Shown: piece by piece, positions 16,269-24,885 of the stretch
Position numbering within the stretch: the first letter of the stretch is position 1
Layout of the letters: every line of letters starts with the position of its first letter
Assembly: GCA_947305775.1 (NCBI GenBank)
Contig: CAMZEN010000019.1
Location: 1-46,587, forward strand
DNA: 46,587 nt
Direction of reading: 5' to 3'
DNA from: an uncultured Verrucomicrobiota bacterium
GTDB lineage: Bacteria > Verrucomicrobiota > Kiritimatiellia > RFP12 > UBA1067
Notes under the pieces: generated by a model
Database searches by the model: none
What the model was told of the DNA's origin: nothing
The model's input: the letters and a program-made list of their open reading frames with translations, nothing else
Made by a program: the position numbers and the translations under genes

Positions 16269-17231
16269 ATGGATCTGAAGGAAGCTACAAACAGGATTGC
16301 ACGCCAGGGCGAACTTGTAGAGAAGATTCGCGCGGAGGTCGCGAAGGTTATCGTCGGGCAGGAAAAGCTCGTCGACAGACTCATACTCGCGATGGCGACG
16401 GGCGGTCACATACTTTTGGAGGGCGTGCCGGGCCTGGCTAAGACGCTTTCGGTGAATACGCTCGCAAAGGTGCTGGGGCTAGAGTTCAGGCGCATATCGT
16501 TCACGCCGGACCTTCTCCCCGCCGATGTCGTGGGGACGCTTGTCTATTCGCCTAAGACCGGGGAGTTCACGCCGAAGAAGGGCCCTGTCTTTACAAACCT
16601 GCTTCTTGCGGACGAAATCAACCGTGCTCCGGCGAAGGTGCAGTCGGCGCTTCTCGAGTCCATGCAGGAGCGGCAGGTGACCATCGGCGACGCAACATAC
16701 CGCCTGCCGAGCCCGTTCCTCGTCCTTGCGACCCAGAACCCGATAGAGCAGGAGGGAACCTATCCTCTTCCCGAGGCGCAGGTGGACCGCTTCATGTTCA
16801 AGTGTCTTGTCGAGGCGCCGTCCAAGGCTGACGAGCGTCGCATAATGCAGCGATTCGCCGAAAGCTCGTCCGCTCCGGAGGCGAAGGCGGTCTGCTCTAA
16901 GGATGATGTGGAGTCCCTCCGCGCCGCACTGAAAGAGGTCTACTGCGACGAGAAGGTCGGCGACTACATCCTTGATATAGTGTTCAAGACGCGCGAGAAG
17001 AGTGAGCACATCCAGAATGGCGCAAGCCCGCGTGCGACGCTCGCGCTCAATCTGGCGGCTCGCGGCAATGCGCTTATGCACGGGCGCGCCTATGCGACGC
17101 CGCAGGATGTCAAGGAGGTCGTGCATGATGTCCTGCGTCACCGCATACTGCTTACATACGAAGCGGAGGCGGAGAACGTCACTCCCGACCAGGTCATAGA
17201 CCGCATTTTGGCGGAAGTTCCGGTTCCGTAA
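16269..17231 (+). CDS. MoxR-family AAA+ ATPase
   Basis: A 320-residue AAA+ ATPase of the MoxR/RavA group, chaperone-like ATPases that help activate or assemble partner proteins, often with von Willebrand-type proteins. Seen: Walker A GVPGLAKT (52-59), Walker B LLLADEINR with D115/E116, sensor-1 region LATQNPIEQEGTYPLPEAQ, arginine-containing VDRFMFK segment, and the small C-terminal lid domain. The ATG at 16269 is preceded by AAAGGAG. Usually DUF58 and VWA genes follow; here the next gene is tRNA-Thr and no such partners are in the window, so its target is unknown. Confidence 0.92.
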   Translation: MDLKEATNRIARQGELVEKIRAEVAKVIVGQEKLVDRLILAMATGGHILLEGVPGLAKTLSVNTLAKVLGLEFRRISFTPDLLPADVVGTLVYSPKTGEFTPKKGPVFTNLLLADEINRAPAKVQSALLESMQERQVTIGDATYRLPSPFLVLATQNPIEQEGTYPLPEAQVDRFMFKCLVEAPSKADERRIMQRFAESSSAPEAKAVCSKDDVESLRAALKEVYCDEKVGDYILDIVFKTREKSEHIQNGASPRATLALNLAARGNALMHGRAYATPQDVKEVVHDVLRHRILLTYEAEAENVTPDQVIDRILAEVPVP

Positions 17232-17240
17232 AACACCCCC

Positions 17241-17270
17241 TTGCGCATGGTGCTCACAATATGATATACT
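17241..17270 (+). promoter_or_regulatory. Promoter of the tRNA-Thr/tuf unit
   Basis: TTGCGC (17241-17246) and TATACT (17265-17270) with 18 bp between, and TG upstream of the -10 (17262-17263). It precedes tRNA-Thr by 26 bp and probably starts the transcript that continues into tuf. Confidence 0.65.
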
Positions 17271-17296
17271 ATGCGAGCTTTCGTCTTAAAAGCGAG

Positions 17297-17372
17297 GCCA
17301 CTTTAGCTCAGTAGGTAGAGCACATCCTTGGTAAGGATGAGGTCGTCGGTTCGATTCCGATAGGTGGCTCCA
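17297..17372 (+). tRNA. tRNA-Thr (GGT)
   Basis: Full cloverleaf: acceptor GCCACTT with AGGTGGC, D arm GCTC..GAGC, anticodon loop TTGGTAA (anticodon GGT) closed by ATCC/GGAT, T arm with GTTCGATTC, discriminator T and encoded CCA. It lies just before tuf, the classical place for a tRNA-Thr in many bacteria. Confidence 0.97.
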
Positions 17373-17427
17373 GTTTGAGGCGGGGGCGACAGAAGACAAC
17401 AAAACAACTCACAGGAGCTAAAAGAAA

Positions 17428-18639
<1,212 letters not shown>

Positions 18640-18662
18640 CAAGACAAGGTCTTCTGTGAGAT

Positions 18663-18709
18663 GCCTGCCTGTCAGGCCCGGCCGGAAGTGGCCGGCCAGG
18701 GCGGCAGGC
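18663..18709 (+). repeat. GC-rich hairpin between tuf and rpmG
   Basis: Outer arms GCCTGCC (18663-18669) and GGCAGGC (18703-18709) enclose an inner stem CCGGCC/GGCCGG with loop GGAAGT. There is no U-tract, so it is more likely an mRNA-stabilising or processing structure, or a dispersed palindrome, than a full terminator. Confidence 0.5.
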
Positions 18710-18746
18710 GGGCTAGAACTCATAAGAGAACTTGAGGAAAAAGACA

Positions 18747-18896
18747 ATGCGCGATCTCGCAATTTTGGCCTGCGGCGAATGCAAGCGCCGGAACTATACC
18801 ACGACTCGTAACAAGAAGACTGTTACGGAGCGTCTTGAGAAGGTAAAGTTCTGTCCGCACTGCCGCAAGCGCACGACCCACAAAGAGACCAAGTAA
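18747..18896 (+). CDS. rpmG: 50S ribosomal protein L33
   Basis: A 49-residue ribosomal protein at the E-site side of the 50S subunit. The sequence keeps two CxxC pairs, C9/C12 and C36/C39 ([10 protein letters not shown] and FCPHCRKR), so it is the zinc-binding (C+) form of L33. Start ATG at 18747 preceded by GAGGAAA. It lies between tuf and tRNA-Trp, as in the conserved tuf-rpmG-trnW-secE-nusG order of many bacteria. Confidence 0.95.
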   Translation: MRDLAILACGECKRRNYTTTRNKKTVTERLEKVKFCPHCRKRTTHKETK

Positions 18897-18916
18897 GGTC
18901 TTGACAGAGACTTTTT

Positions 18917-18990
18917 AGGGTAGTAGCACAATGGCAGTGCAGCGGTCTCCAAAACCGCCTATGGGGGTTCGATTCCCTCCTACCCTGCCA
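18917..18990 (+). tRNA. tRNA-Trp (CCA)
   Basis: Acceptor AGGGTAG with CTACCCT, anticodon stem GCGGT/ACCGC around loop CTCCAAA (anticodon CCA), T arm GGGGG/TTCGATT/CCCTC, discriminator G and encoded CCA. It sits between rpmG and secE, its usual neighbours. Confidence 0.97.
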
Positions 18991-19010
18991 ATGAAGACGG
19001 AGAGACGAAA

Positions 19011-19208
19011 ATGAGCTTTTTTAAGAAGACGAAAGAATATCTCGGCGGCGTTTCGGCGGAGGCCAAGCGTGTCAGTTGGCCGGAGAAGCACGAGCTTTGG
19101 GAATCGACGCTCGTCGTCGTCTCATTCATTTTCATTCTCGCCGCAACTACGCTCGTCTGCGACAAGGCGATTGAAGGGTTCATCCGTATCGTTCACGCAG
19201 GGGCGTAA
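19011..19208 (+). CDS. secE: Preprotein translocase subunit SecE
   Basis: A 65-residue inner-membrane subunit of the SecYEG channel. Seen: an amphipathic N-terminal helix with the conserved EAKRVSWPEKHE segment (residues 17-28), then one transmembrane helix (about 33-53). This is the short single-span form usual outside Enterobacteria. It is followed 11 bp later by nusG. Confidence 0.95.
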   Translation: MSFFKKTKEYLGGVSAEAKRVSWPEKHELWESTLVVVSFIFILAATTLVCDKAIEGFIRIVHAGA

Positions 19209-19219
19209 GGGAGCAGAAG

Positions 19220-19825
19220 ATGGATAAGCAGTGGTTTGTCCTTCACACTCTCACGGGCCAGGAGAACAAGGCCCAGAAGTCGATCGAGGCTCGCGTCAAG
19301 ATCGAACGCATGGAAGATTTGATTGGCCGTTGCGTCATCCCGACAGAGCGCGTCACCGAGAAGAAGGATGGAAAGAAGCGCACTATCACCAAAAAGTTCT
19401 TTCCGGGATATGTCCTCTGTGAACTTGCGCTCTATGACGAGGCAAAGGGTGTTGACGAAAATGGGCGCCGCGCCATCTACGAGAGAACCTGGCAGTTTCT
19501 GAGAGAGACTCCTGGTGTGATCGGATTCGTTGGCGGCGACAGGCCGATGCCGCTCAAGCAGAGCGAAGTGGACGCAATATTGCTCGACAAGCCGGCAGGC
19601 GCAAGCACGCCGGAGCGTCCTAAGGTATCTTATTCCGTCGATGAGACGGTCAAGGTGATTGATGGCGCGTTCATGGGTTTGACGGGCCAGGTCACAATGG
19701 TGGATCCCGACAAGGGCAAACTCAAGGTTGAGGTGAACATCTTCAACCGCAAGGTCCAGGTCGACGCCGAATACTGGCAGGTCGAGAAGGTCGCCGTTGA
19801 GGAGACCTTCGAGCCGCTCAAGTAA
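19220..19825 (+). CDS. nusG: Transcription termination/antitermination factor NusG
   Basis: A 201-residue factor that binds RNA polymerase and couples it to Rho or the ribosome. The NGN domain runs about 1-125 (WFVLHTLTGQENKAQKSI, FFPGYVL, WQFLRETPGVIGFVGG) and the KOW domain about 140-195 (VKVIDGAFMGLTGQVTMVD). A 10-15 residue insert after FFPGYVLCELALYDEAKG makes it a little longer than E. coli NusG. Ribosome site GGGAG precedes the ATG. It is in the secE-nusG-rplKAJL string. Confidence 0.97.
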   Translation: MDKQWFVLHTLTGQENKAQKSIEARVKIERMEDLIGRCVIPTERVTEKKDGKKRTITKKFFPGYVLCELALYDEAKGVDENGRRAIYERTWQFLRETPGVIGFVGGDRPMPLKQSEVDAILLDKPAGASTPERPKVSYSVDETVKVIDGAFMGLTGQVTMVDPDKGKLKVEVNIFNRKVQVDAEYWQVEKVAVEETFEPLK

Positions 19826-19897
19826 GAGGCAGGTTTTGCGGTCCGTTTGACCGGGAAGGATCCCCGGGAGGAGCCGCACGAAAGGAAGGAAAAGGAA

Positions 19898-20323
19898 ATG
19901 GCTAAGAAAGTCACTGGAGTAGTAAAGCTCCAGATTCCGGCAGGTGCCGCCAATCCGGCGCCGCCAGTCGGTCCGGCCCTTGGTTCTGCTGGTGTTAACA
20001 TCATGCAGTTCTGCAAGGAGTTCAACGCGAAGACGGCGAAGGACGCCGGTCTCGTGATTCCCGTGATCATCACGGTCTACCAGGACCGCAGCTTCTCGCT
20101 GCAGTTCAAGTCGCCGCCGGCGTCGGTGCTCCTCAAGAAGGAAGCCGGTCTCGCCAAGGGCAGCGGCGTTCCCAACAAGAACAAGGTCGGCAAGGTCACC
20201 AAGGCCCAGCTTCTCAAGATTGTCGAGATGAAGAAGGCCGATCTCAACACTGACGATCCGGAGCAGGCGGTGAAGATGATCGCCGGCACGGCGCGCAATA
20301 TGGGAATCGAGGTGGTCGAATGA
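19898..20323 (+). CDS. rplK: 50S ribosomal protein L11
   Basis: A 141-residue protein of the GTPase-associated centre; binds 23S rRNA with L10/L12 and is the site where thiostrepton acts in sensitive bacteria. Seen: N-terminal [22 protein letters not shown], then [12 protein letters not shown] and the RNA-binding C-terminal half ending [13 protein letters not shown] start at ATG 19898 (MAKKVTG), preceded by AAGGAAAAGG; the longer open frame adds a charged non-conserved leader. The stop overlaps the rplA start (ATGA). Confidence 0.97.
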   Translation: MAKKVTGVVKLQIPAGAANPAPPVGPALGSAGVNIMQFCKEFNAKTAKDAGLVIPVIITVYQDRSFSLQFKSPPASVLLKKEAGLAKGSGVPNKNKVGKVTKAQLLKIVEMKKADLNTDDPEQAVKMIAGTARNMGIEVVE

Positions 20324-21012
20324 AGCACGGCAAGAAGTATTTCAATGCGCTGAAGAAGGCTCCGAAGAAGGCCGTCTCCCTTGAGGAGGCCGTCAAGTTC
20401 GTCAAGGCCAACCCCGGCGCCAAGTTCGATGAGACGATCGACGTCTACTTCCGCTTGGGCAAGGAGCTCACAAAGGGCGATACCGCAGTTCGTGGCGTCG
20501 TCAAGCTCCCCAACGGCTCGGGCAAGACGGTTCGTGTCGCGGTGTTCGCCGGCGGTGACGCCGCCGAGGCCGCCAAGGCCGCGGGTGCCGATTTCGTCGG
20601 TCTCTCCGATCTCGTCGAGAAGGTTTCCAAGGAAGGCTGGTGTGACTTCGATGTGGCCATCGCCACAGTCGAGGCGATGAAGGAAGTGCGCAAGTGCGCC
20701 CGCGTGCTCGGTCCTCGCGGCCTCATGCCCAACCCCAAGACCGGCACGGTCACGGATGACACCGCGACGGCCGTCAAGGAGGCCAAGGGCGGCAAGGTCG
20801 ACTTCCGCATGGACAAGACCGGCAACCTCGCCGTGATCGCCGGAAAGCGCAGCTTTGATGAAGCTGCACTCGTCGGCAACATCAAGGCGATAGTCTCCGC
20901 CGTCAATTCCGCAAAGCCTGCCTCGGTGAAGGGTCTCTTCATCAAGGGCATGAGCATCTCCTCCACAATGGGCGTCGGCGTGCCTGTGATCGTCGCGGCG
21001 GATGCCGAGTAA
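20320..21012 (+). CDS. rplA: 50S ribosomal protein L1
   Basis: A 230-residue protein of the L1 stalk that helps release deacylated tRNA; in E. coli it also represses its own operon by binding its mRNA. Conserved segments seen: [42 protein letters not shown] and a C-terminal [10 protein letters not shown]. The start overlaps the rplK stop by four bases, so it is coupled to L11. Confidence 0.97.
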   Translation: MKHGKKYFNALKKAPKKAVSLEEAVKFVKANPGAKFDETIDVYFRLGKELTKGDTAVRGVVKLPNGSGKTVRVAVFAGGDAAEAAKAAGADFVGLSDLVEKVSKEGWCDFDVAIATVEAMKEVRKCARVLGPRGLMPNPKTGTVTDDTATAVKEAKGGKVDFRMDKTGNLAVIAGKRSFDEAALVGNIKAIVSAVNSAKPASVKGLFIKGMSISSTMGVGVPVIVAADAE

Positions 21013-21027
21013 GGGAGGTTCGGTAAA

Positions 21028-21558
21028 ATGAGAATCGAAAAGATTGCCATACTGGACGAAGTCGTTGCCCGTATCAAGGACTCCGACTACTGCTTCATCG
21101 TCAACCACGGCGGCGCGAGCGTCGCCAAGATGTCCAAGCTTCGCGCTGAACTGCGCAAGCTGGATAGCCGTCTTCTCGTCGTGAAGAACACCTTCCTCGC
21201 GAAGGTTGCGAAGGAGAAGGGCTGGAGCGACGATGTCAACTCCATGCTCTCTGGCCCCACCGCCGTTGTGATCGGCAAGGGCGAGCCCACGGCGGTCGCC
21301 AAGGCCATCATGGAGTTCGTCAACGACAAGGAGCTCGCGGGCAAGGCTTCCGTCAAGGGTGCCGACTACGACTCCAAGATCGTCGATGCGGCCATGGTCG
21401 AGGCCCTCTCCAAGGTTCCCGGCAAGGATCAGCTCCGCGCTACGTTGCTCATGCTCCTCAAGGAGCCTGCGACACGTCTTGCGCGCGTTCTCTCCGAGAA
21501 GGCGAAGAAGGAAGGCGGCGAGGCCGCTCCCGCAGCGGAGGCTCCCGCACAGGCGTAA
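21028..21558 (+). CDS. rplJ: 50S ribosomal protein L10
   Basis: A 176-residue protein forming the base of the L7/L12 stalk. Seen: the N-terminal rRNA-binding domain (CFIVNHGGASVAKMSKLRAELR, VVKNTFLAKVA), central SGPTAVVIGKGEP and a C-terminal helix for L12 dimers ending in an Ala/Pro/Glu-rich tail. GGGAGG lies before the ATG and only 15 bp separate it from rplA, leaving little room for a classical L10 leader structure. Confidence 0.96.
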   Translation: MRIEKIAILDEVVARIKDSDYCFIVNHGGASVAKMSKLRAELRKLDSRLLVVKNTFLAKVAKEKGWSDDVNSMLSGPTAVVIGKGEPTAVAKAIMEFVNDKELAGKASVKGADYDSKIVDAAMVEALSKVPGKDQLRATLLMLLKEPATRLARVLSEKAKKEGGEAAPAAEAPAQA

Positions 21559-21618
21559 ACAAATTTCCCTTGGATGCAACACGCCAAGGGTTGACAAGTA
21601 AAACAAAGGAACAAGAAA

Positions 21619-21984
21619 ATGACGAACGAAGAAATCATCAAGGAACTGTCCGGAAAGACCGTTCTCGAAATCAACGACCTCGTGAAGGCTCTCGAGGAAG
21701 CTTGGGGCGTTTCCGCCGCTGCCGCTGTCGCGGTTGCCGGTCCCGCCGCCGGTGCGGCTCCCGTCGAGGAGAAGACCGAGTTCGACGTCATCCTCAAGGC
21801 GGCTGGCGCGAACAAGATCGCGGTCATCAAGGAGATCCGTGCGATTACGGGCCTCGGCCTCAAGGACGCGAAGGACCTCGTCGATGGCGCTCCCAAGAAG
21901 GTCAAGGAAGCCATCGCCAAGGACGAGGCCGAGAAGATCGCCGAGCAGCTCAAGAAGGCCGGCGCCGAAGTCGAGGTCAAGTAA
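21619..21984 (+). CDS. rplL: 50S ribosomal protein L7/L12
   Basis: A 121-residue stalk protein that recruits translation GTPases. Seen: N-terminal dimerisation region, Ala/Val/Gly-rich hinge (about 35-50), and the C-terminal domain with [38 protein letters not shown]. It is the last gene of the run; an intrinsic terminator follows 28 bp later and rpoB is not next. Confidence 0.97.
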   Translation: MTNEEIIKELSGKTVLEINDLVKALEEAWGVSAAAAVAVAGPAAGAAPVEEKTEFDVILKAAGANKIAVIKEIRAITGLGLKDAKDLVDGAPKKVKEAIAKDEAEKIAEQLKKAGAEVEVK

Positions 21985-22012
21985 CCATCGATTCGGTGAA
22001 TTGCCGAAAAAG

Positions 22013-22043
22013 GGAGGGCGGCTTTTGTCGCTCTCCTTTTTTT
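22013..22043 (+). terminator. Intrinsic terminator after rplL
   Basis: Stem GGAGGGCG (22013-22020) with CGCTCTCC (22029-22036), eight pairs including one G-U, loop GCTTTTGT, then seven Ts (22037-22043). This is a textbook form and would end the ribosomal-protein transcript. Confidence 0.88.
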
Positions 22044-22074
22044 ACCGAAACCAAGAGCGCGACTGCGGCAGATT

Positions 22075-22083
22075 TGGTATAAT
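22075..22083 (+). promoter_or_regulatory. Extended -10 promoter before the ABC ATPase gene
   Basis: TGGTATAAT with TATAAT at 22078-22083, directly after the rplL terminator. The start codon is 33 nt downstream with a weak AAAGG, so this mRNA has a normal leader. Confidence 0.7.
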
Positions 22084-22116
22084 ACACACAATCAAATACG
22101 GCAAAGGCGACAAGAC

Positions 22117-22914
22117 ATGCTGCTGAAGATAGAAGATCTGGATGTGTCGTTCCGCAACGACGAAGGCGAGGTGACCCAAGCCGCGATAGACGTGAACCTT
22201 ACGCTTGAGCGTGGAGAGGTTCTTGGAATCGTGGGCGAATCGGGTTCCGGTAAGAGTTCTGTGTCGATGAGCGTTGCGAGGCTGCTGCCAAGCCCTCCTG
22301 CGTTCTACCCCAAGGGGAGGATTCTCCTTGATGGAGTGGATACGCTTACAATGCCGTTGGCCAATCTCAGAAAGCTCAGGGGGAAGAGGATCGGCGTGGT
22401 GTTTCAGGACCCCATGGGGTCTCTTTCGCCGCTTCACCGCATAGGCGACCAGCTGGTGGAGACTATCCTTCTGCACGAGCAGATGTCCAAGGCCGCGGCG
22501 AGGGCTCATGCCCTTGAATGGCTTGGTAAGGTCGGCATACCTGATCCGGAGCAGCGCGCCCTCGCGTATCCGCATGAGCTTTCTGGTGGCATGCAGCAGC
22601 GTGTGATGATTGCCATGGGGCTTATGCTAGGGCCAGATCTGGTTATCGCGGATGAACCGACCACGGCTCTCGACGTCACCATCCAGGCGCAGGTGCTGCG
22701 TCTTATGAAGAGGCTCCATCAAGCGAATTCCGGGGTGCTGCTCATAACGCACGACCTTGGCGTCGTGTCGCAGATGGCGACAAAGCTGGCTGTCATGAAA
22801 AACGGACGCGTTGTGGAGACGGCGGACGATCCTGCAGAGTTTTTCGAAAACCCCAAGCATCCATACTCCAAGGAGCTCGTCGGTGAGGCTCGCAAGATGG
22901 AGCTTGAGACGTGA
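22117..22914 (+). CDS. Orphan ABC transporter ATPase, Opp/Dpp type
   Basis: A 265-residue ATPase of the peptide/nickel transporter family (OppD/DppD-like). Seen: Walker A GESGSGKS (about 40-47), Q-loop [13 protein letters not shown], signature [15 protein letters not shown], Walker [14 protein letters not shown], and H-loop [12 protein letters not shown]. It is about 60 residues shorter than typical OppD and lacks the C-terminal oligopeptide-HPY region. No permease or binding protein is in the window, so its partners must be encoded elsewhere. Its stop overlaps the next start as GTGA. Confidence 0.88.
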   Translation: MLLKIEDLDVSFRNDEGEVTQAAIDVNLTLERGEVLGIVGESGSGKSSVSMSVARLLPSPPAFYPKGRILLDGVDTLTMPLANLRKLRGKRIGVVFQDPMGSLSPLHRIGDQLVETILLHEQMSKAAARAHALEWLGKVGIPDPEQRALAYPHELSGGMQQRVMIAMGLMLGPDLVIADEPTTALDVTIQAQVLRLMKRLHQANSGVLLITHDLGVVSQMATKLAVMKNGRVVETADDPAEFFENPKHPYSKELVGEARKMELET

Positions 22915-23570
22915 AGAAGCGCATAGGCATCATAGGTGCCGGAAGATTTGGAATGTCGCTGGCGGAGTCCTTGATGAACGCCGGCATGGAGGTCATACTT
23001 GTCGACCGCAATCGCCCGGCCATGCAGTCGGCCAGCGAGTTCGCGACGGCAATACAGGGTGATGCTACCCAGCCGCACATACTTGCCGAAGCCGGTTTCG
23101 GCGAGTGCGATGTAGTGGTCGTGGCAATAGGGTCGAACATAGAGGCCTCTATGATGGCTACCGCCAACTGCAAGGAGCTTGGCGTTGAGATGGTCATCGC
23201 AAAGGCTTCCAGCGAACTTCATGGCAAGATACTGAGGCGGATAGGGGCGGATTCTGTGGTATATCCCGACAGGGACAGCGCCCATCGCCTATCCCGCGCC
23301 ATAGCCAACCATGATGTTGTTGATTTTCTGGAAGTATCCGAGGGGTATTCCATAGCGGAGATAGATGTGCCGGAGAACATGCGCGGCAAGACTCTTGCCG
23401 ATGCGAACTTCCGTACGGCTACGGGGCTTACCGTGCTTTGCATCCGTCGCATTCAGGAAGACCCCAAGAAGCCGCGTGCCGTCATAATACCGCAAGCGAC
23501 AGACTCCATGCGCGAAGACGACAAGCTTATCGTCTTTGGTGAGACCAAGCGGCTTGACGAGCTTTCCTGA
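22911..23570 (+). CDS. TrkA/KtrA-like potassium channel regulatory protein
   Basis: A 219-residue RCK protein, the cytoplasmic gating ring of Ktr/Trk-type potassium uptake systems. RCK-N domain about 1-135 with the nucleotide-binding GIIGAGRFGMSLAESL and the acidic VDRN at the end of beta-2; RCK-C about 140-219. It starts with GTG at 22911. The transmembrane partner (KtrB/TrkH) is not in the window. The close coupling to the ABC ATPase gene before and murA after is not functionally obvious. Confidence 0.9.
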   Translation: MKKRIGIIGAGRFGMSLAESLMNAGMEVILVDRNRPAMQSASEFATAIQGDATQPHILAEAGFGECDVVVVAIGSNIEASMMATANCKELGVEMVIAKASSELHGKILRRIGADSVVYPDRDSAHRLSRAIANHDVVDFLEVSEGYSIAEIDVPENMRGKTLADANFRTATGLTVLCIRRIQEDPKKPRAVIIPQATDSMREDDKLIVFGETKRLDELS

Positions 23571-23572
23571 CG

Positions 23573-24856
23573 ATGAGTCGGTTTGTGATACATGGCGGGC
23601 GCACTGTGTCGGGCAGGCATGTGGTGTCCGGCAACAAGAACGCGGTTCTGCCGATGATCGCGGCTTCGCTTTTGACCCCCATGCCCGTCACCCTCACGAA
23701 CGTTCCCGACATACTTGATGTGGATACGATGCTGGACGTGGCCAAGGGCTTCGGCGCCAGTATTTCGCGCGACAGGGCCGCCAAGACCGTTACACTGTCC
23801 ACTCCCAGGCTAAAGTCTGTCAAACTGTCGCCAGAGACGGCCGCCAAGATCAGGACAAGCATCCTATTCGCTGGACCTCTTCTCGCACGCGCAGGTCGTG
23901 CGTCCCTGCCGCCTCCGGGCGGCGACGCAATAGGGCACCGCCGTCTTGATACGCATTTTGCAGGGTTTCGCGCTCTTGGCGCAAAGGCGGTGGCGGGCAA
24001 GAAGACCTTGCGTTTCAGCGGTGCGCTTAAAGGATCGCGCATCCTTCTGGACGAGGCCAGCGTCACCGCCACCGAGAATGTGCTGATGGCAAGCGTCCTG
24101 GCCGCCGGCCGCACCGAGATATACAATGCAGCGTGCGAACCTCACATATGCGACCTTGCGAAAATGCTGAATTCGATGGGCGCAAAGGTGTCGGGTGCTG
24201 GCTCAAACCGTATCATAGTCGATGGTGTGGAGTCGCTTTCTGGTTGCGAGGCCCATGTCGGATGTGACTACATAGAGGCAGGCAGCTATATTGCAGCCGC
24301 CGCATTGACGGGAGGAGAGCTTCTTCTAGAAGGCATCGACCCCGAGCCTTTCGAGGTGCTCTACGATGCCTTCGCCCGCTTTGGCGTAACTTGGACCATA
24401 GACCCGCGGGGGCATACGCTTAGATATGTCCCCAAGCGGCGACTGAATATGAAGTACGACCTTGGGGACGCGATACCGTCCGTTGCTGATGGCACGTGGC
24501 CGGCGTTCCCGTCCGATTTGATGTCCATCCTAATTGTTATCGCCACACAGTCTCGAGGGACGTGCCTCTTTTTTGAGAAGATGTTCGAAAGCAGGCTCTA
24601 CTTTGTGGATCATCTGAGACAGATGGGTGCCAAGATCGTGCAATGCGACCCCCACCGTGTGGTTGTCACAGGCCCGTCGCAGCTGATCGGCTGTCCGGTG
24701 ACCTCGCCTGACATACGCGCCGGAATCGCGCTCGTGATCGCCGCGCTTGCCGCAAAGGGTGAAACTGTAATATATGGCGCCGAGACTGTCGACCGCGGCT
24801 ATGTGGCCGTGGAGCATGCGTTGGCCGCACTTGGGGCCGACATTGTGCGTCAGTAG
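23573..24856 (+). CDS. murA: UDP-GlcNAc 1-carboxyvinyltransferase, Cys-to-Asp active site
   Basis: A 427-residue enzyme that transfers enolpyruvate from PEP to UDP-GlcNAc, the first committed step of peptidoglycan. Seen: K22 in SGNKNA, the catalytic loop SLPPPGGDAIGHRRLD, and the FPSDLMSI segment with the general-base Asp. In the loop the residue matching E. coli Cys115 is Asp (D118), as in mycobacteria and chlamydiae, where this is known to make the enzyme insensitive to fosfomycin. Two-fold EPSP-synthase-like repeats are present. It begins 3 bp after the RCK gene stop with an ATG at 23573. Confidence 0.95.
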   Translation: MSRFVIHGGRTVSGRHVVSGNKNAVLPMIAASLLTPMPVTLTNVPDILDVDTMLDVAKGFGASISRDRAAKTVTLSTPRLKSVKLSPETAAKIRTSILFAGPLLARAGRASLPPPGGDAIGHRRLDTHFAGFRALGAKAVAGKKTLRFSGALKGSRILLDEASVTATENVLMASVLAAGRTEIYNAACEPHICDLAKMLNSMGAKVSGAGSNRIIVDGVESLSGCEAHVGCDYIEAGSYIAAAALTGGELLLEGIDPEPFEVLYDAFARFGVTWTIDPRGHTLRYVPKRRLNMKYDLGDAIPSVADGTWPAFPSDLMSILIVIATQSRGTCLFFEKMFESRLYFVDHLRQMGAKIVQCDPHRVVVTGPSQLIGCPVTSPDIRAGIALVIAALAAKGETVIYGAETVDRGYVAVEHALAALGADIVRQ

Positions 24857-24866
24857 CGATCAGATT

Positions 24867-24875
24867 TGGTATAAT
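24867..24875 (+). promoter_or_regulatory. Extended -10 promoter, leaderless type, before the aminotransferase
   Basis: TGGTATAAT ends 10 nt before the ATG at 24886, giving a leader of at most about 4 nt. The spacer ACTTTTCCCA has no Shine-Dalgarno sequence. Confidence 0.75.
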
Positions 24876-24885
24876 ACTTTTCCCA

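Noticed and set aside
20077..21606. A 509-codon minus-strand frame across rplK-rplA-rplJ
   Set aside because: Shadow of three certain ribosomal protein genes; no ribosome site and no known domain.
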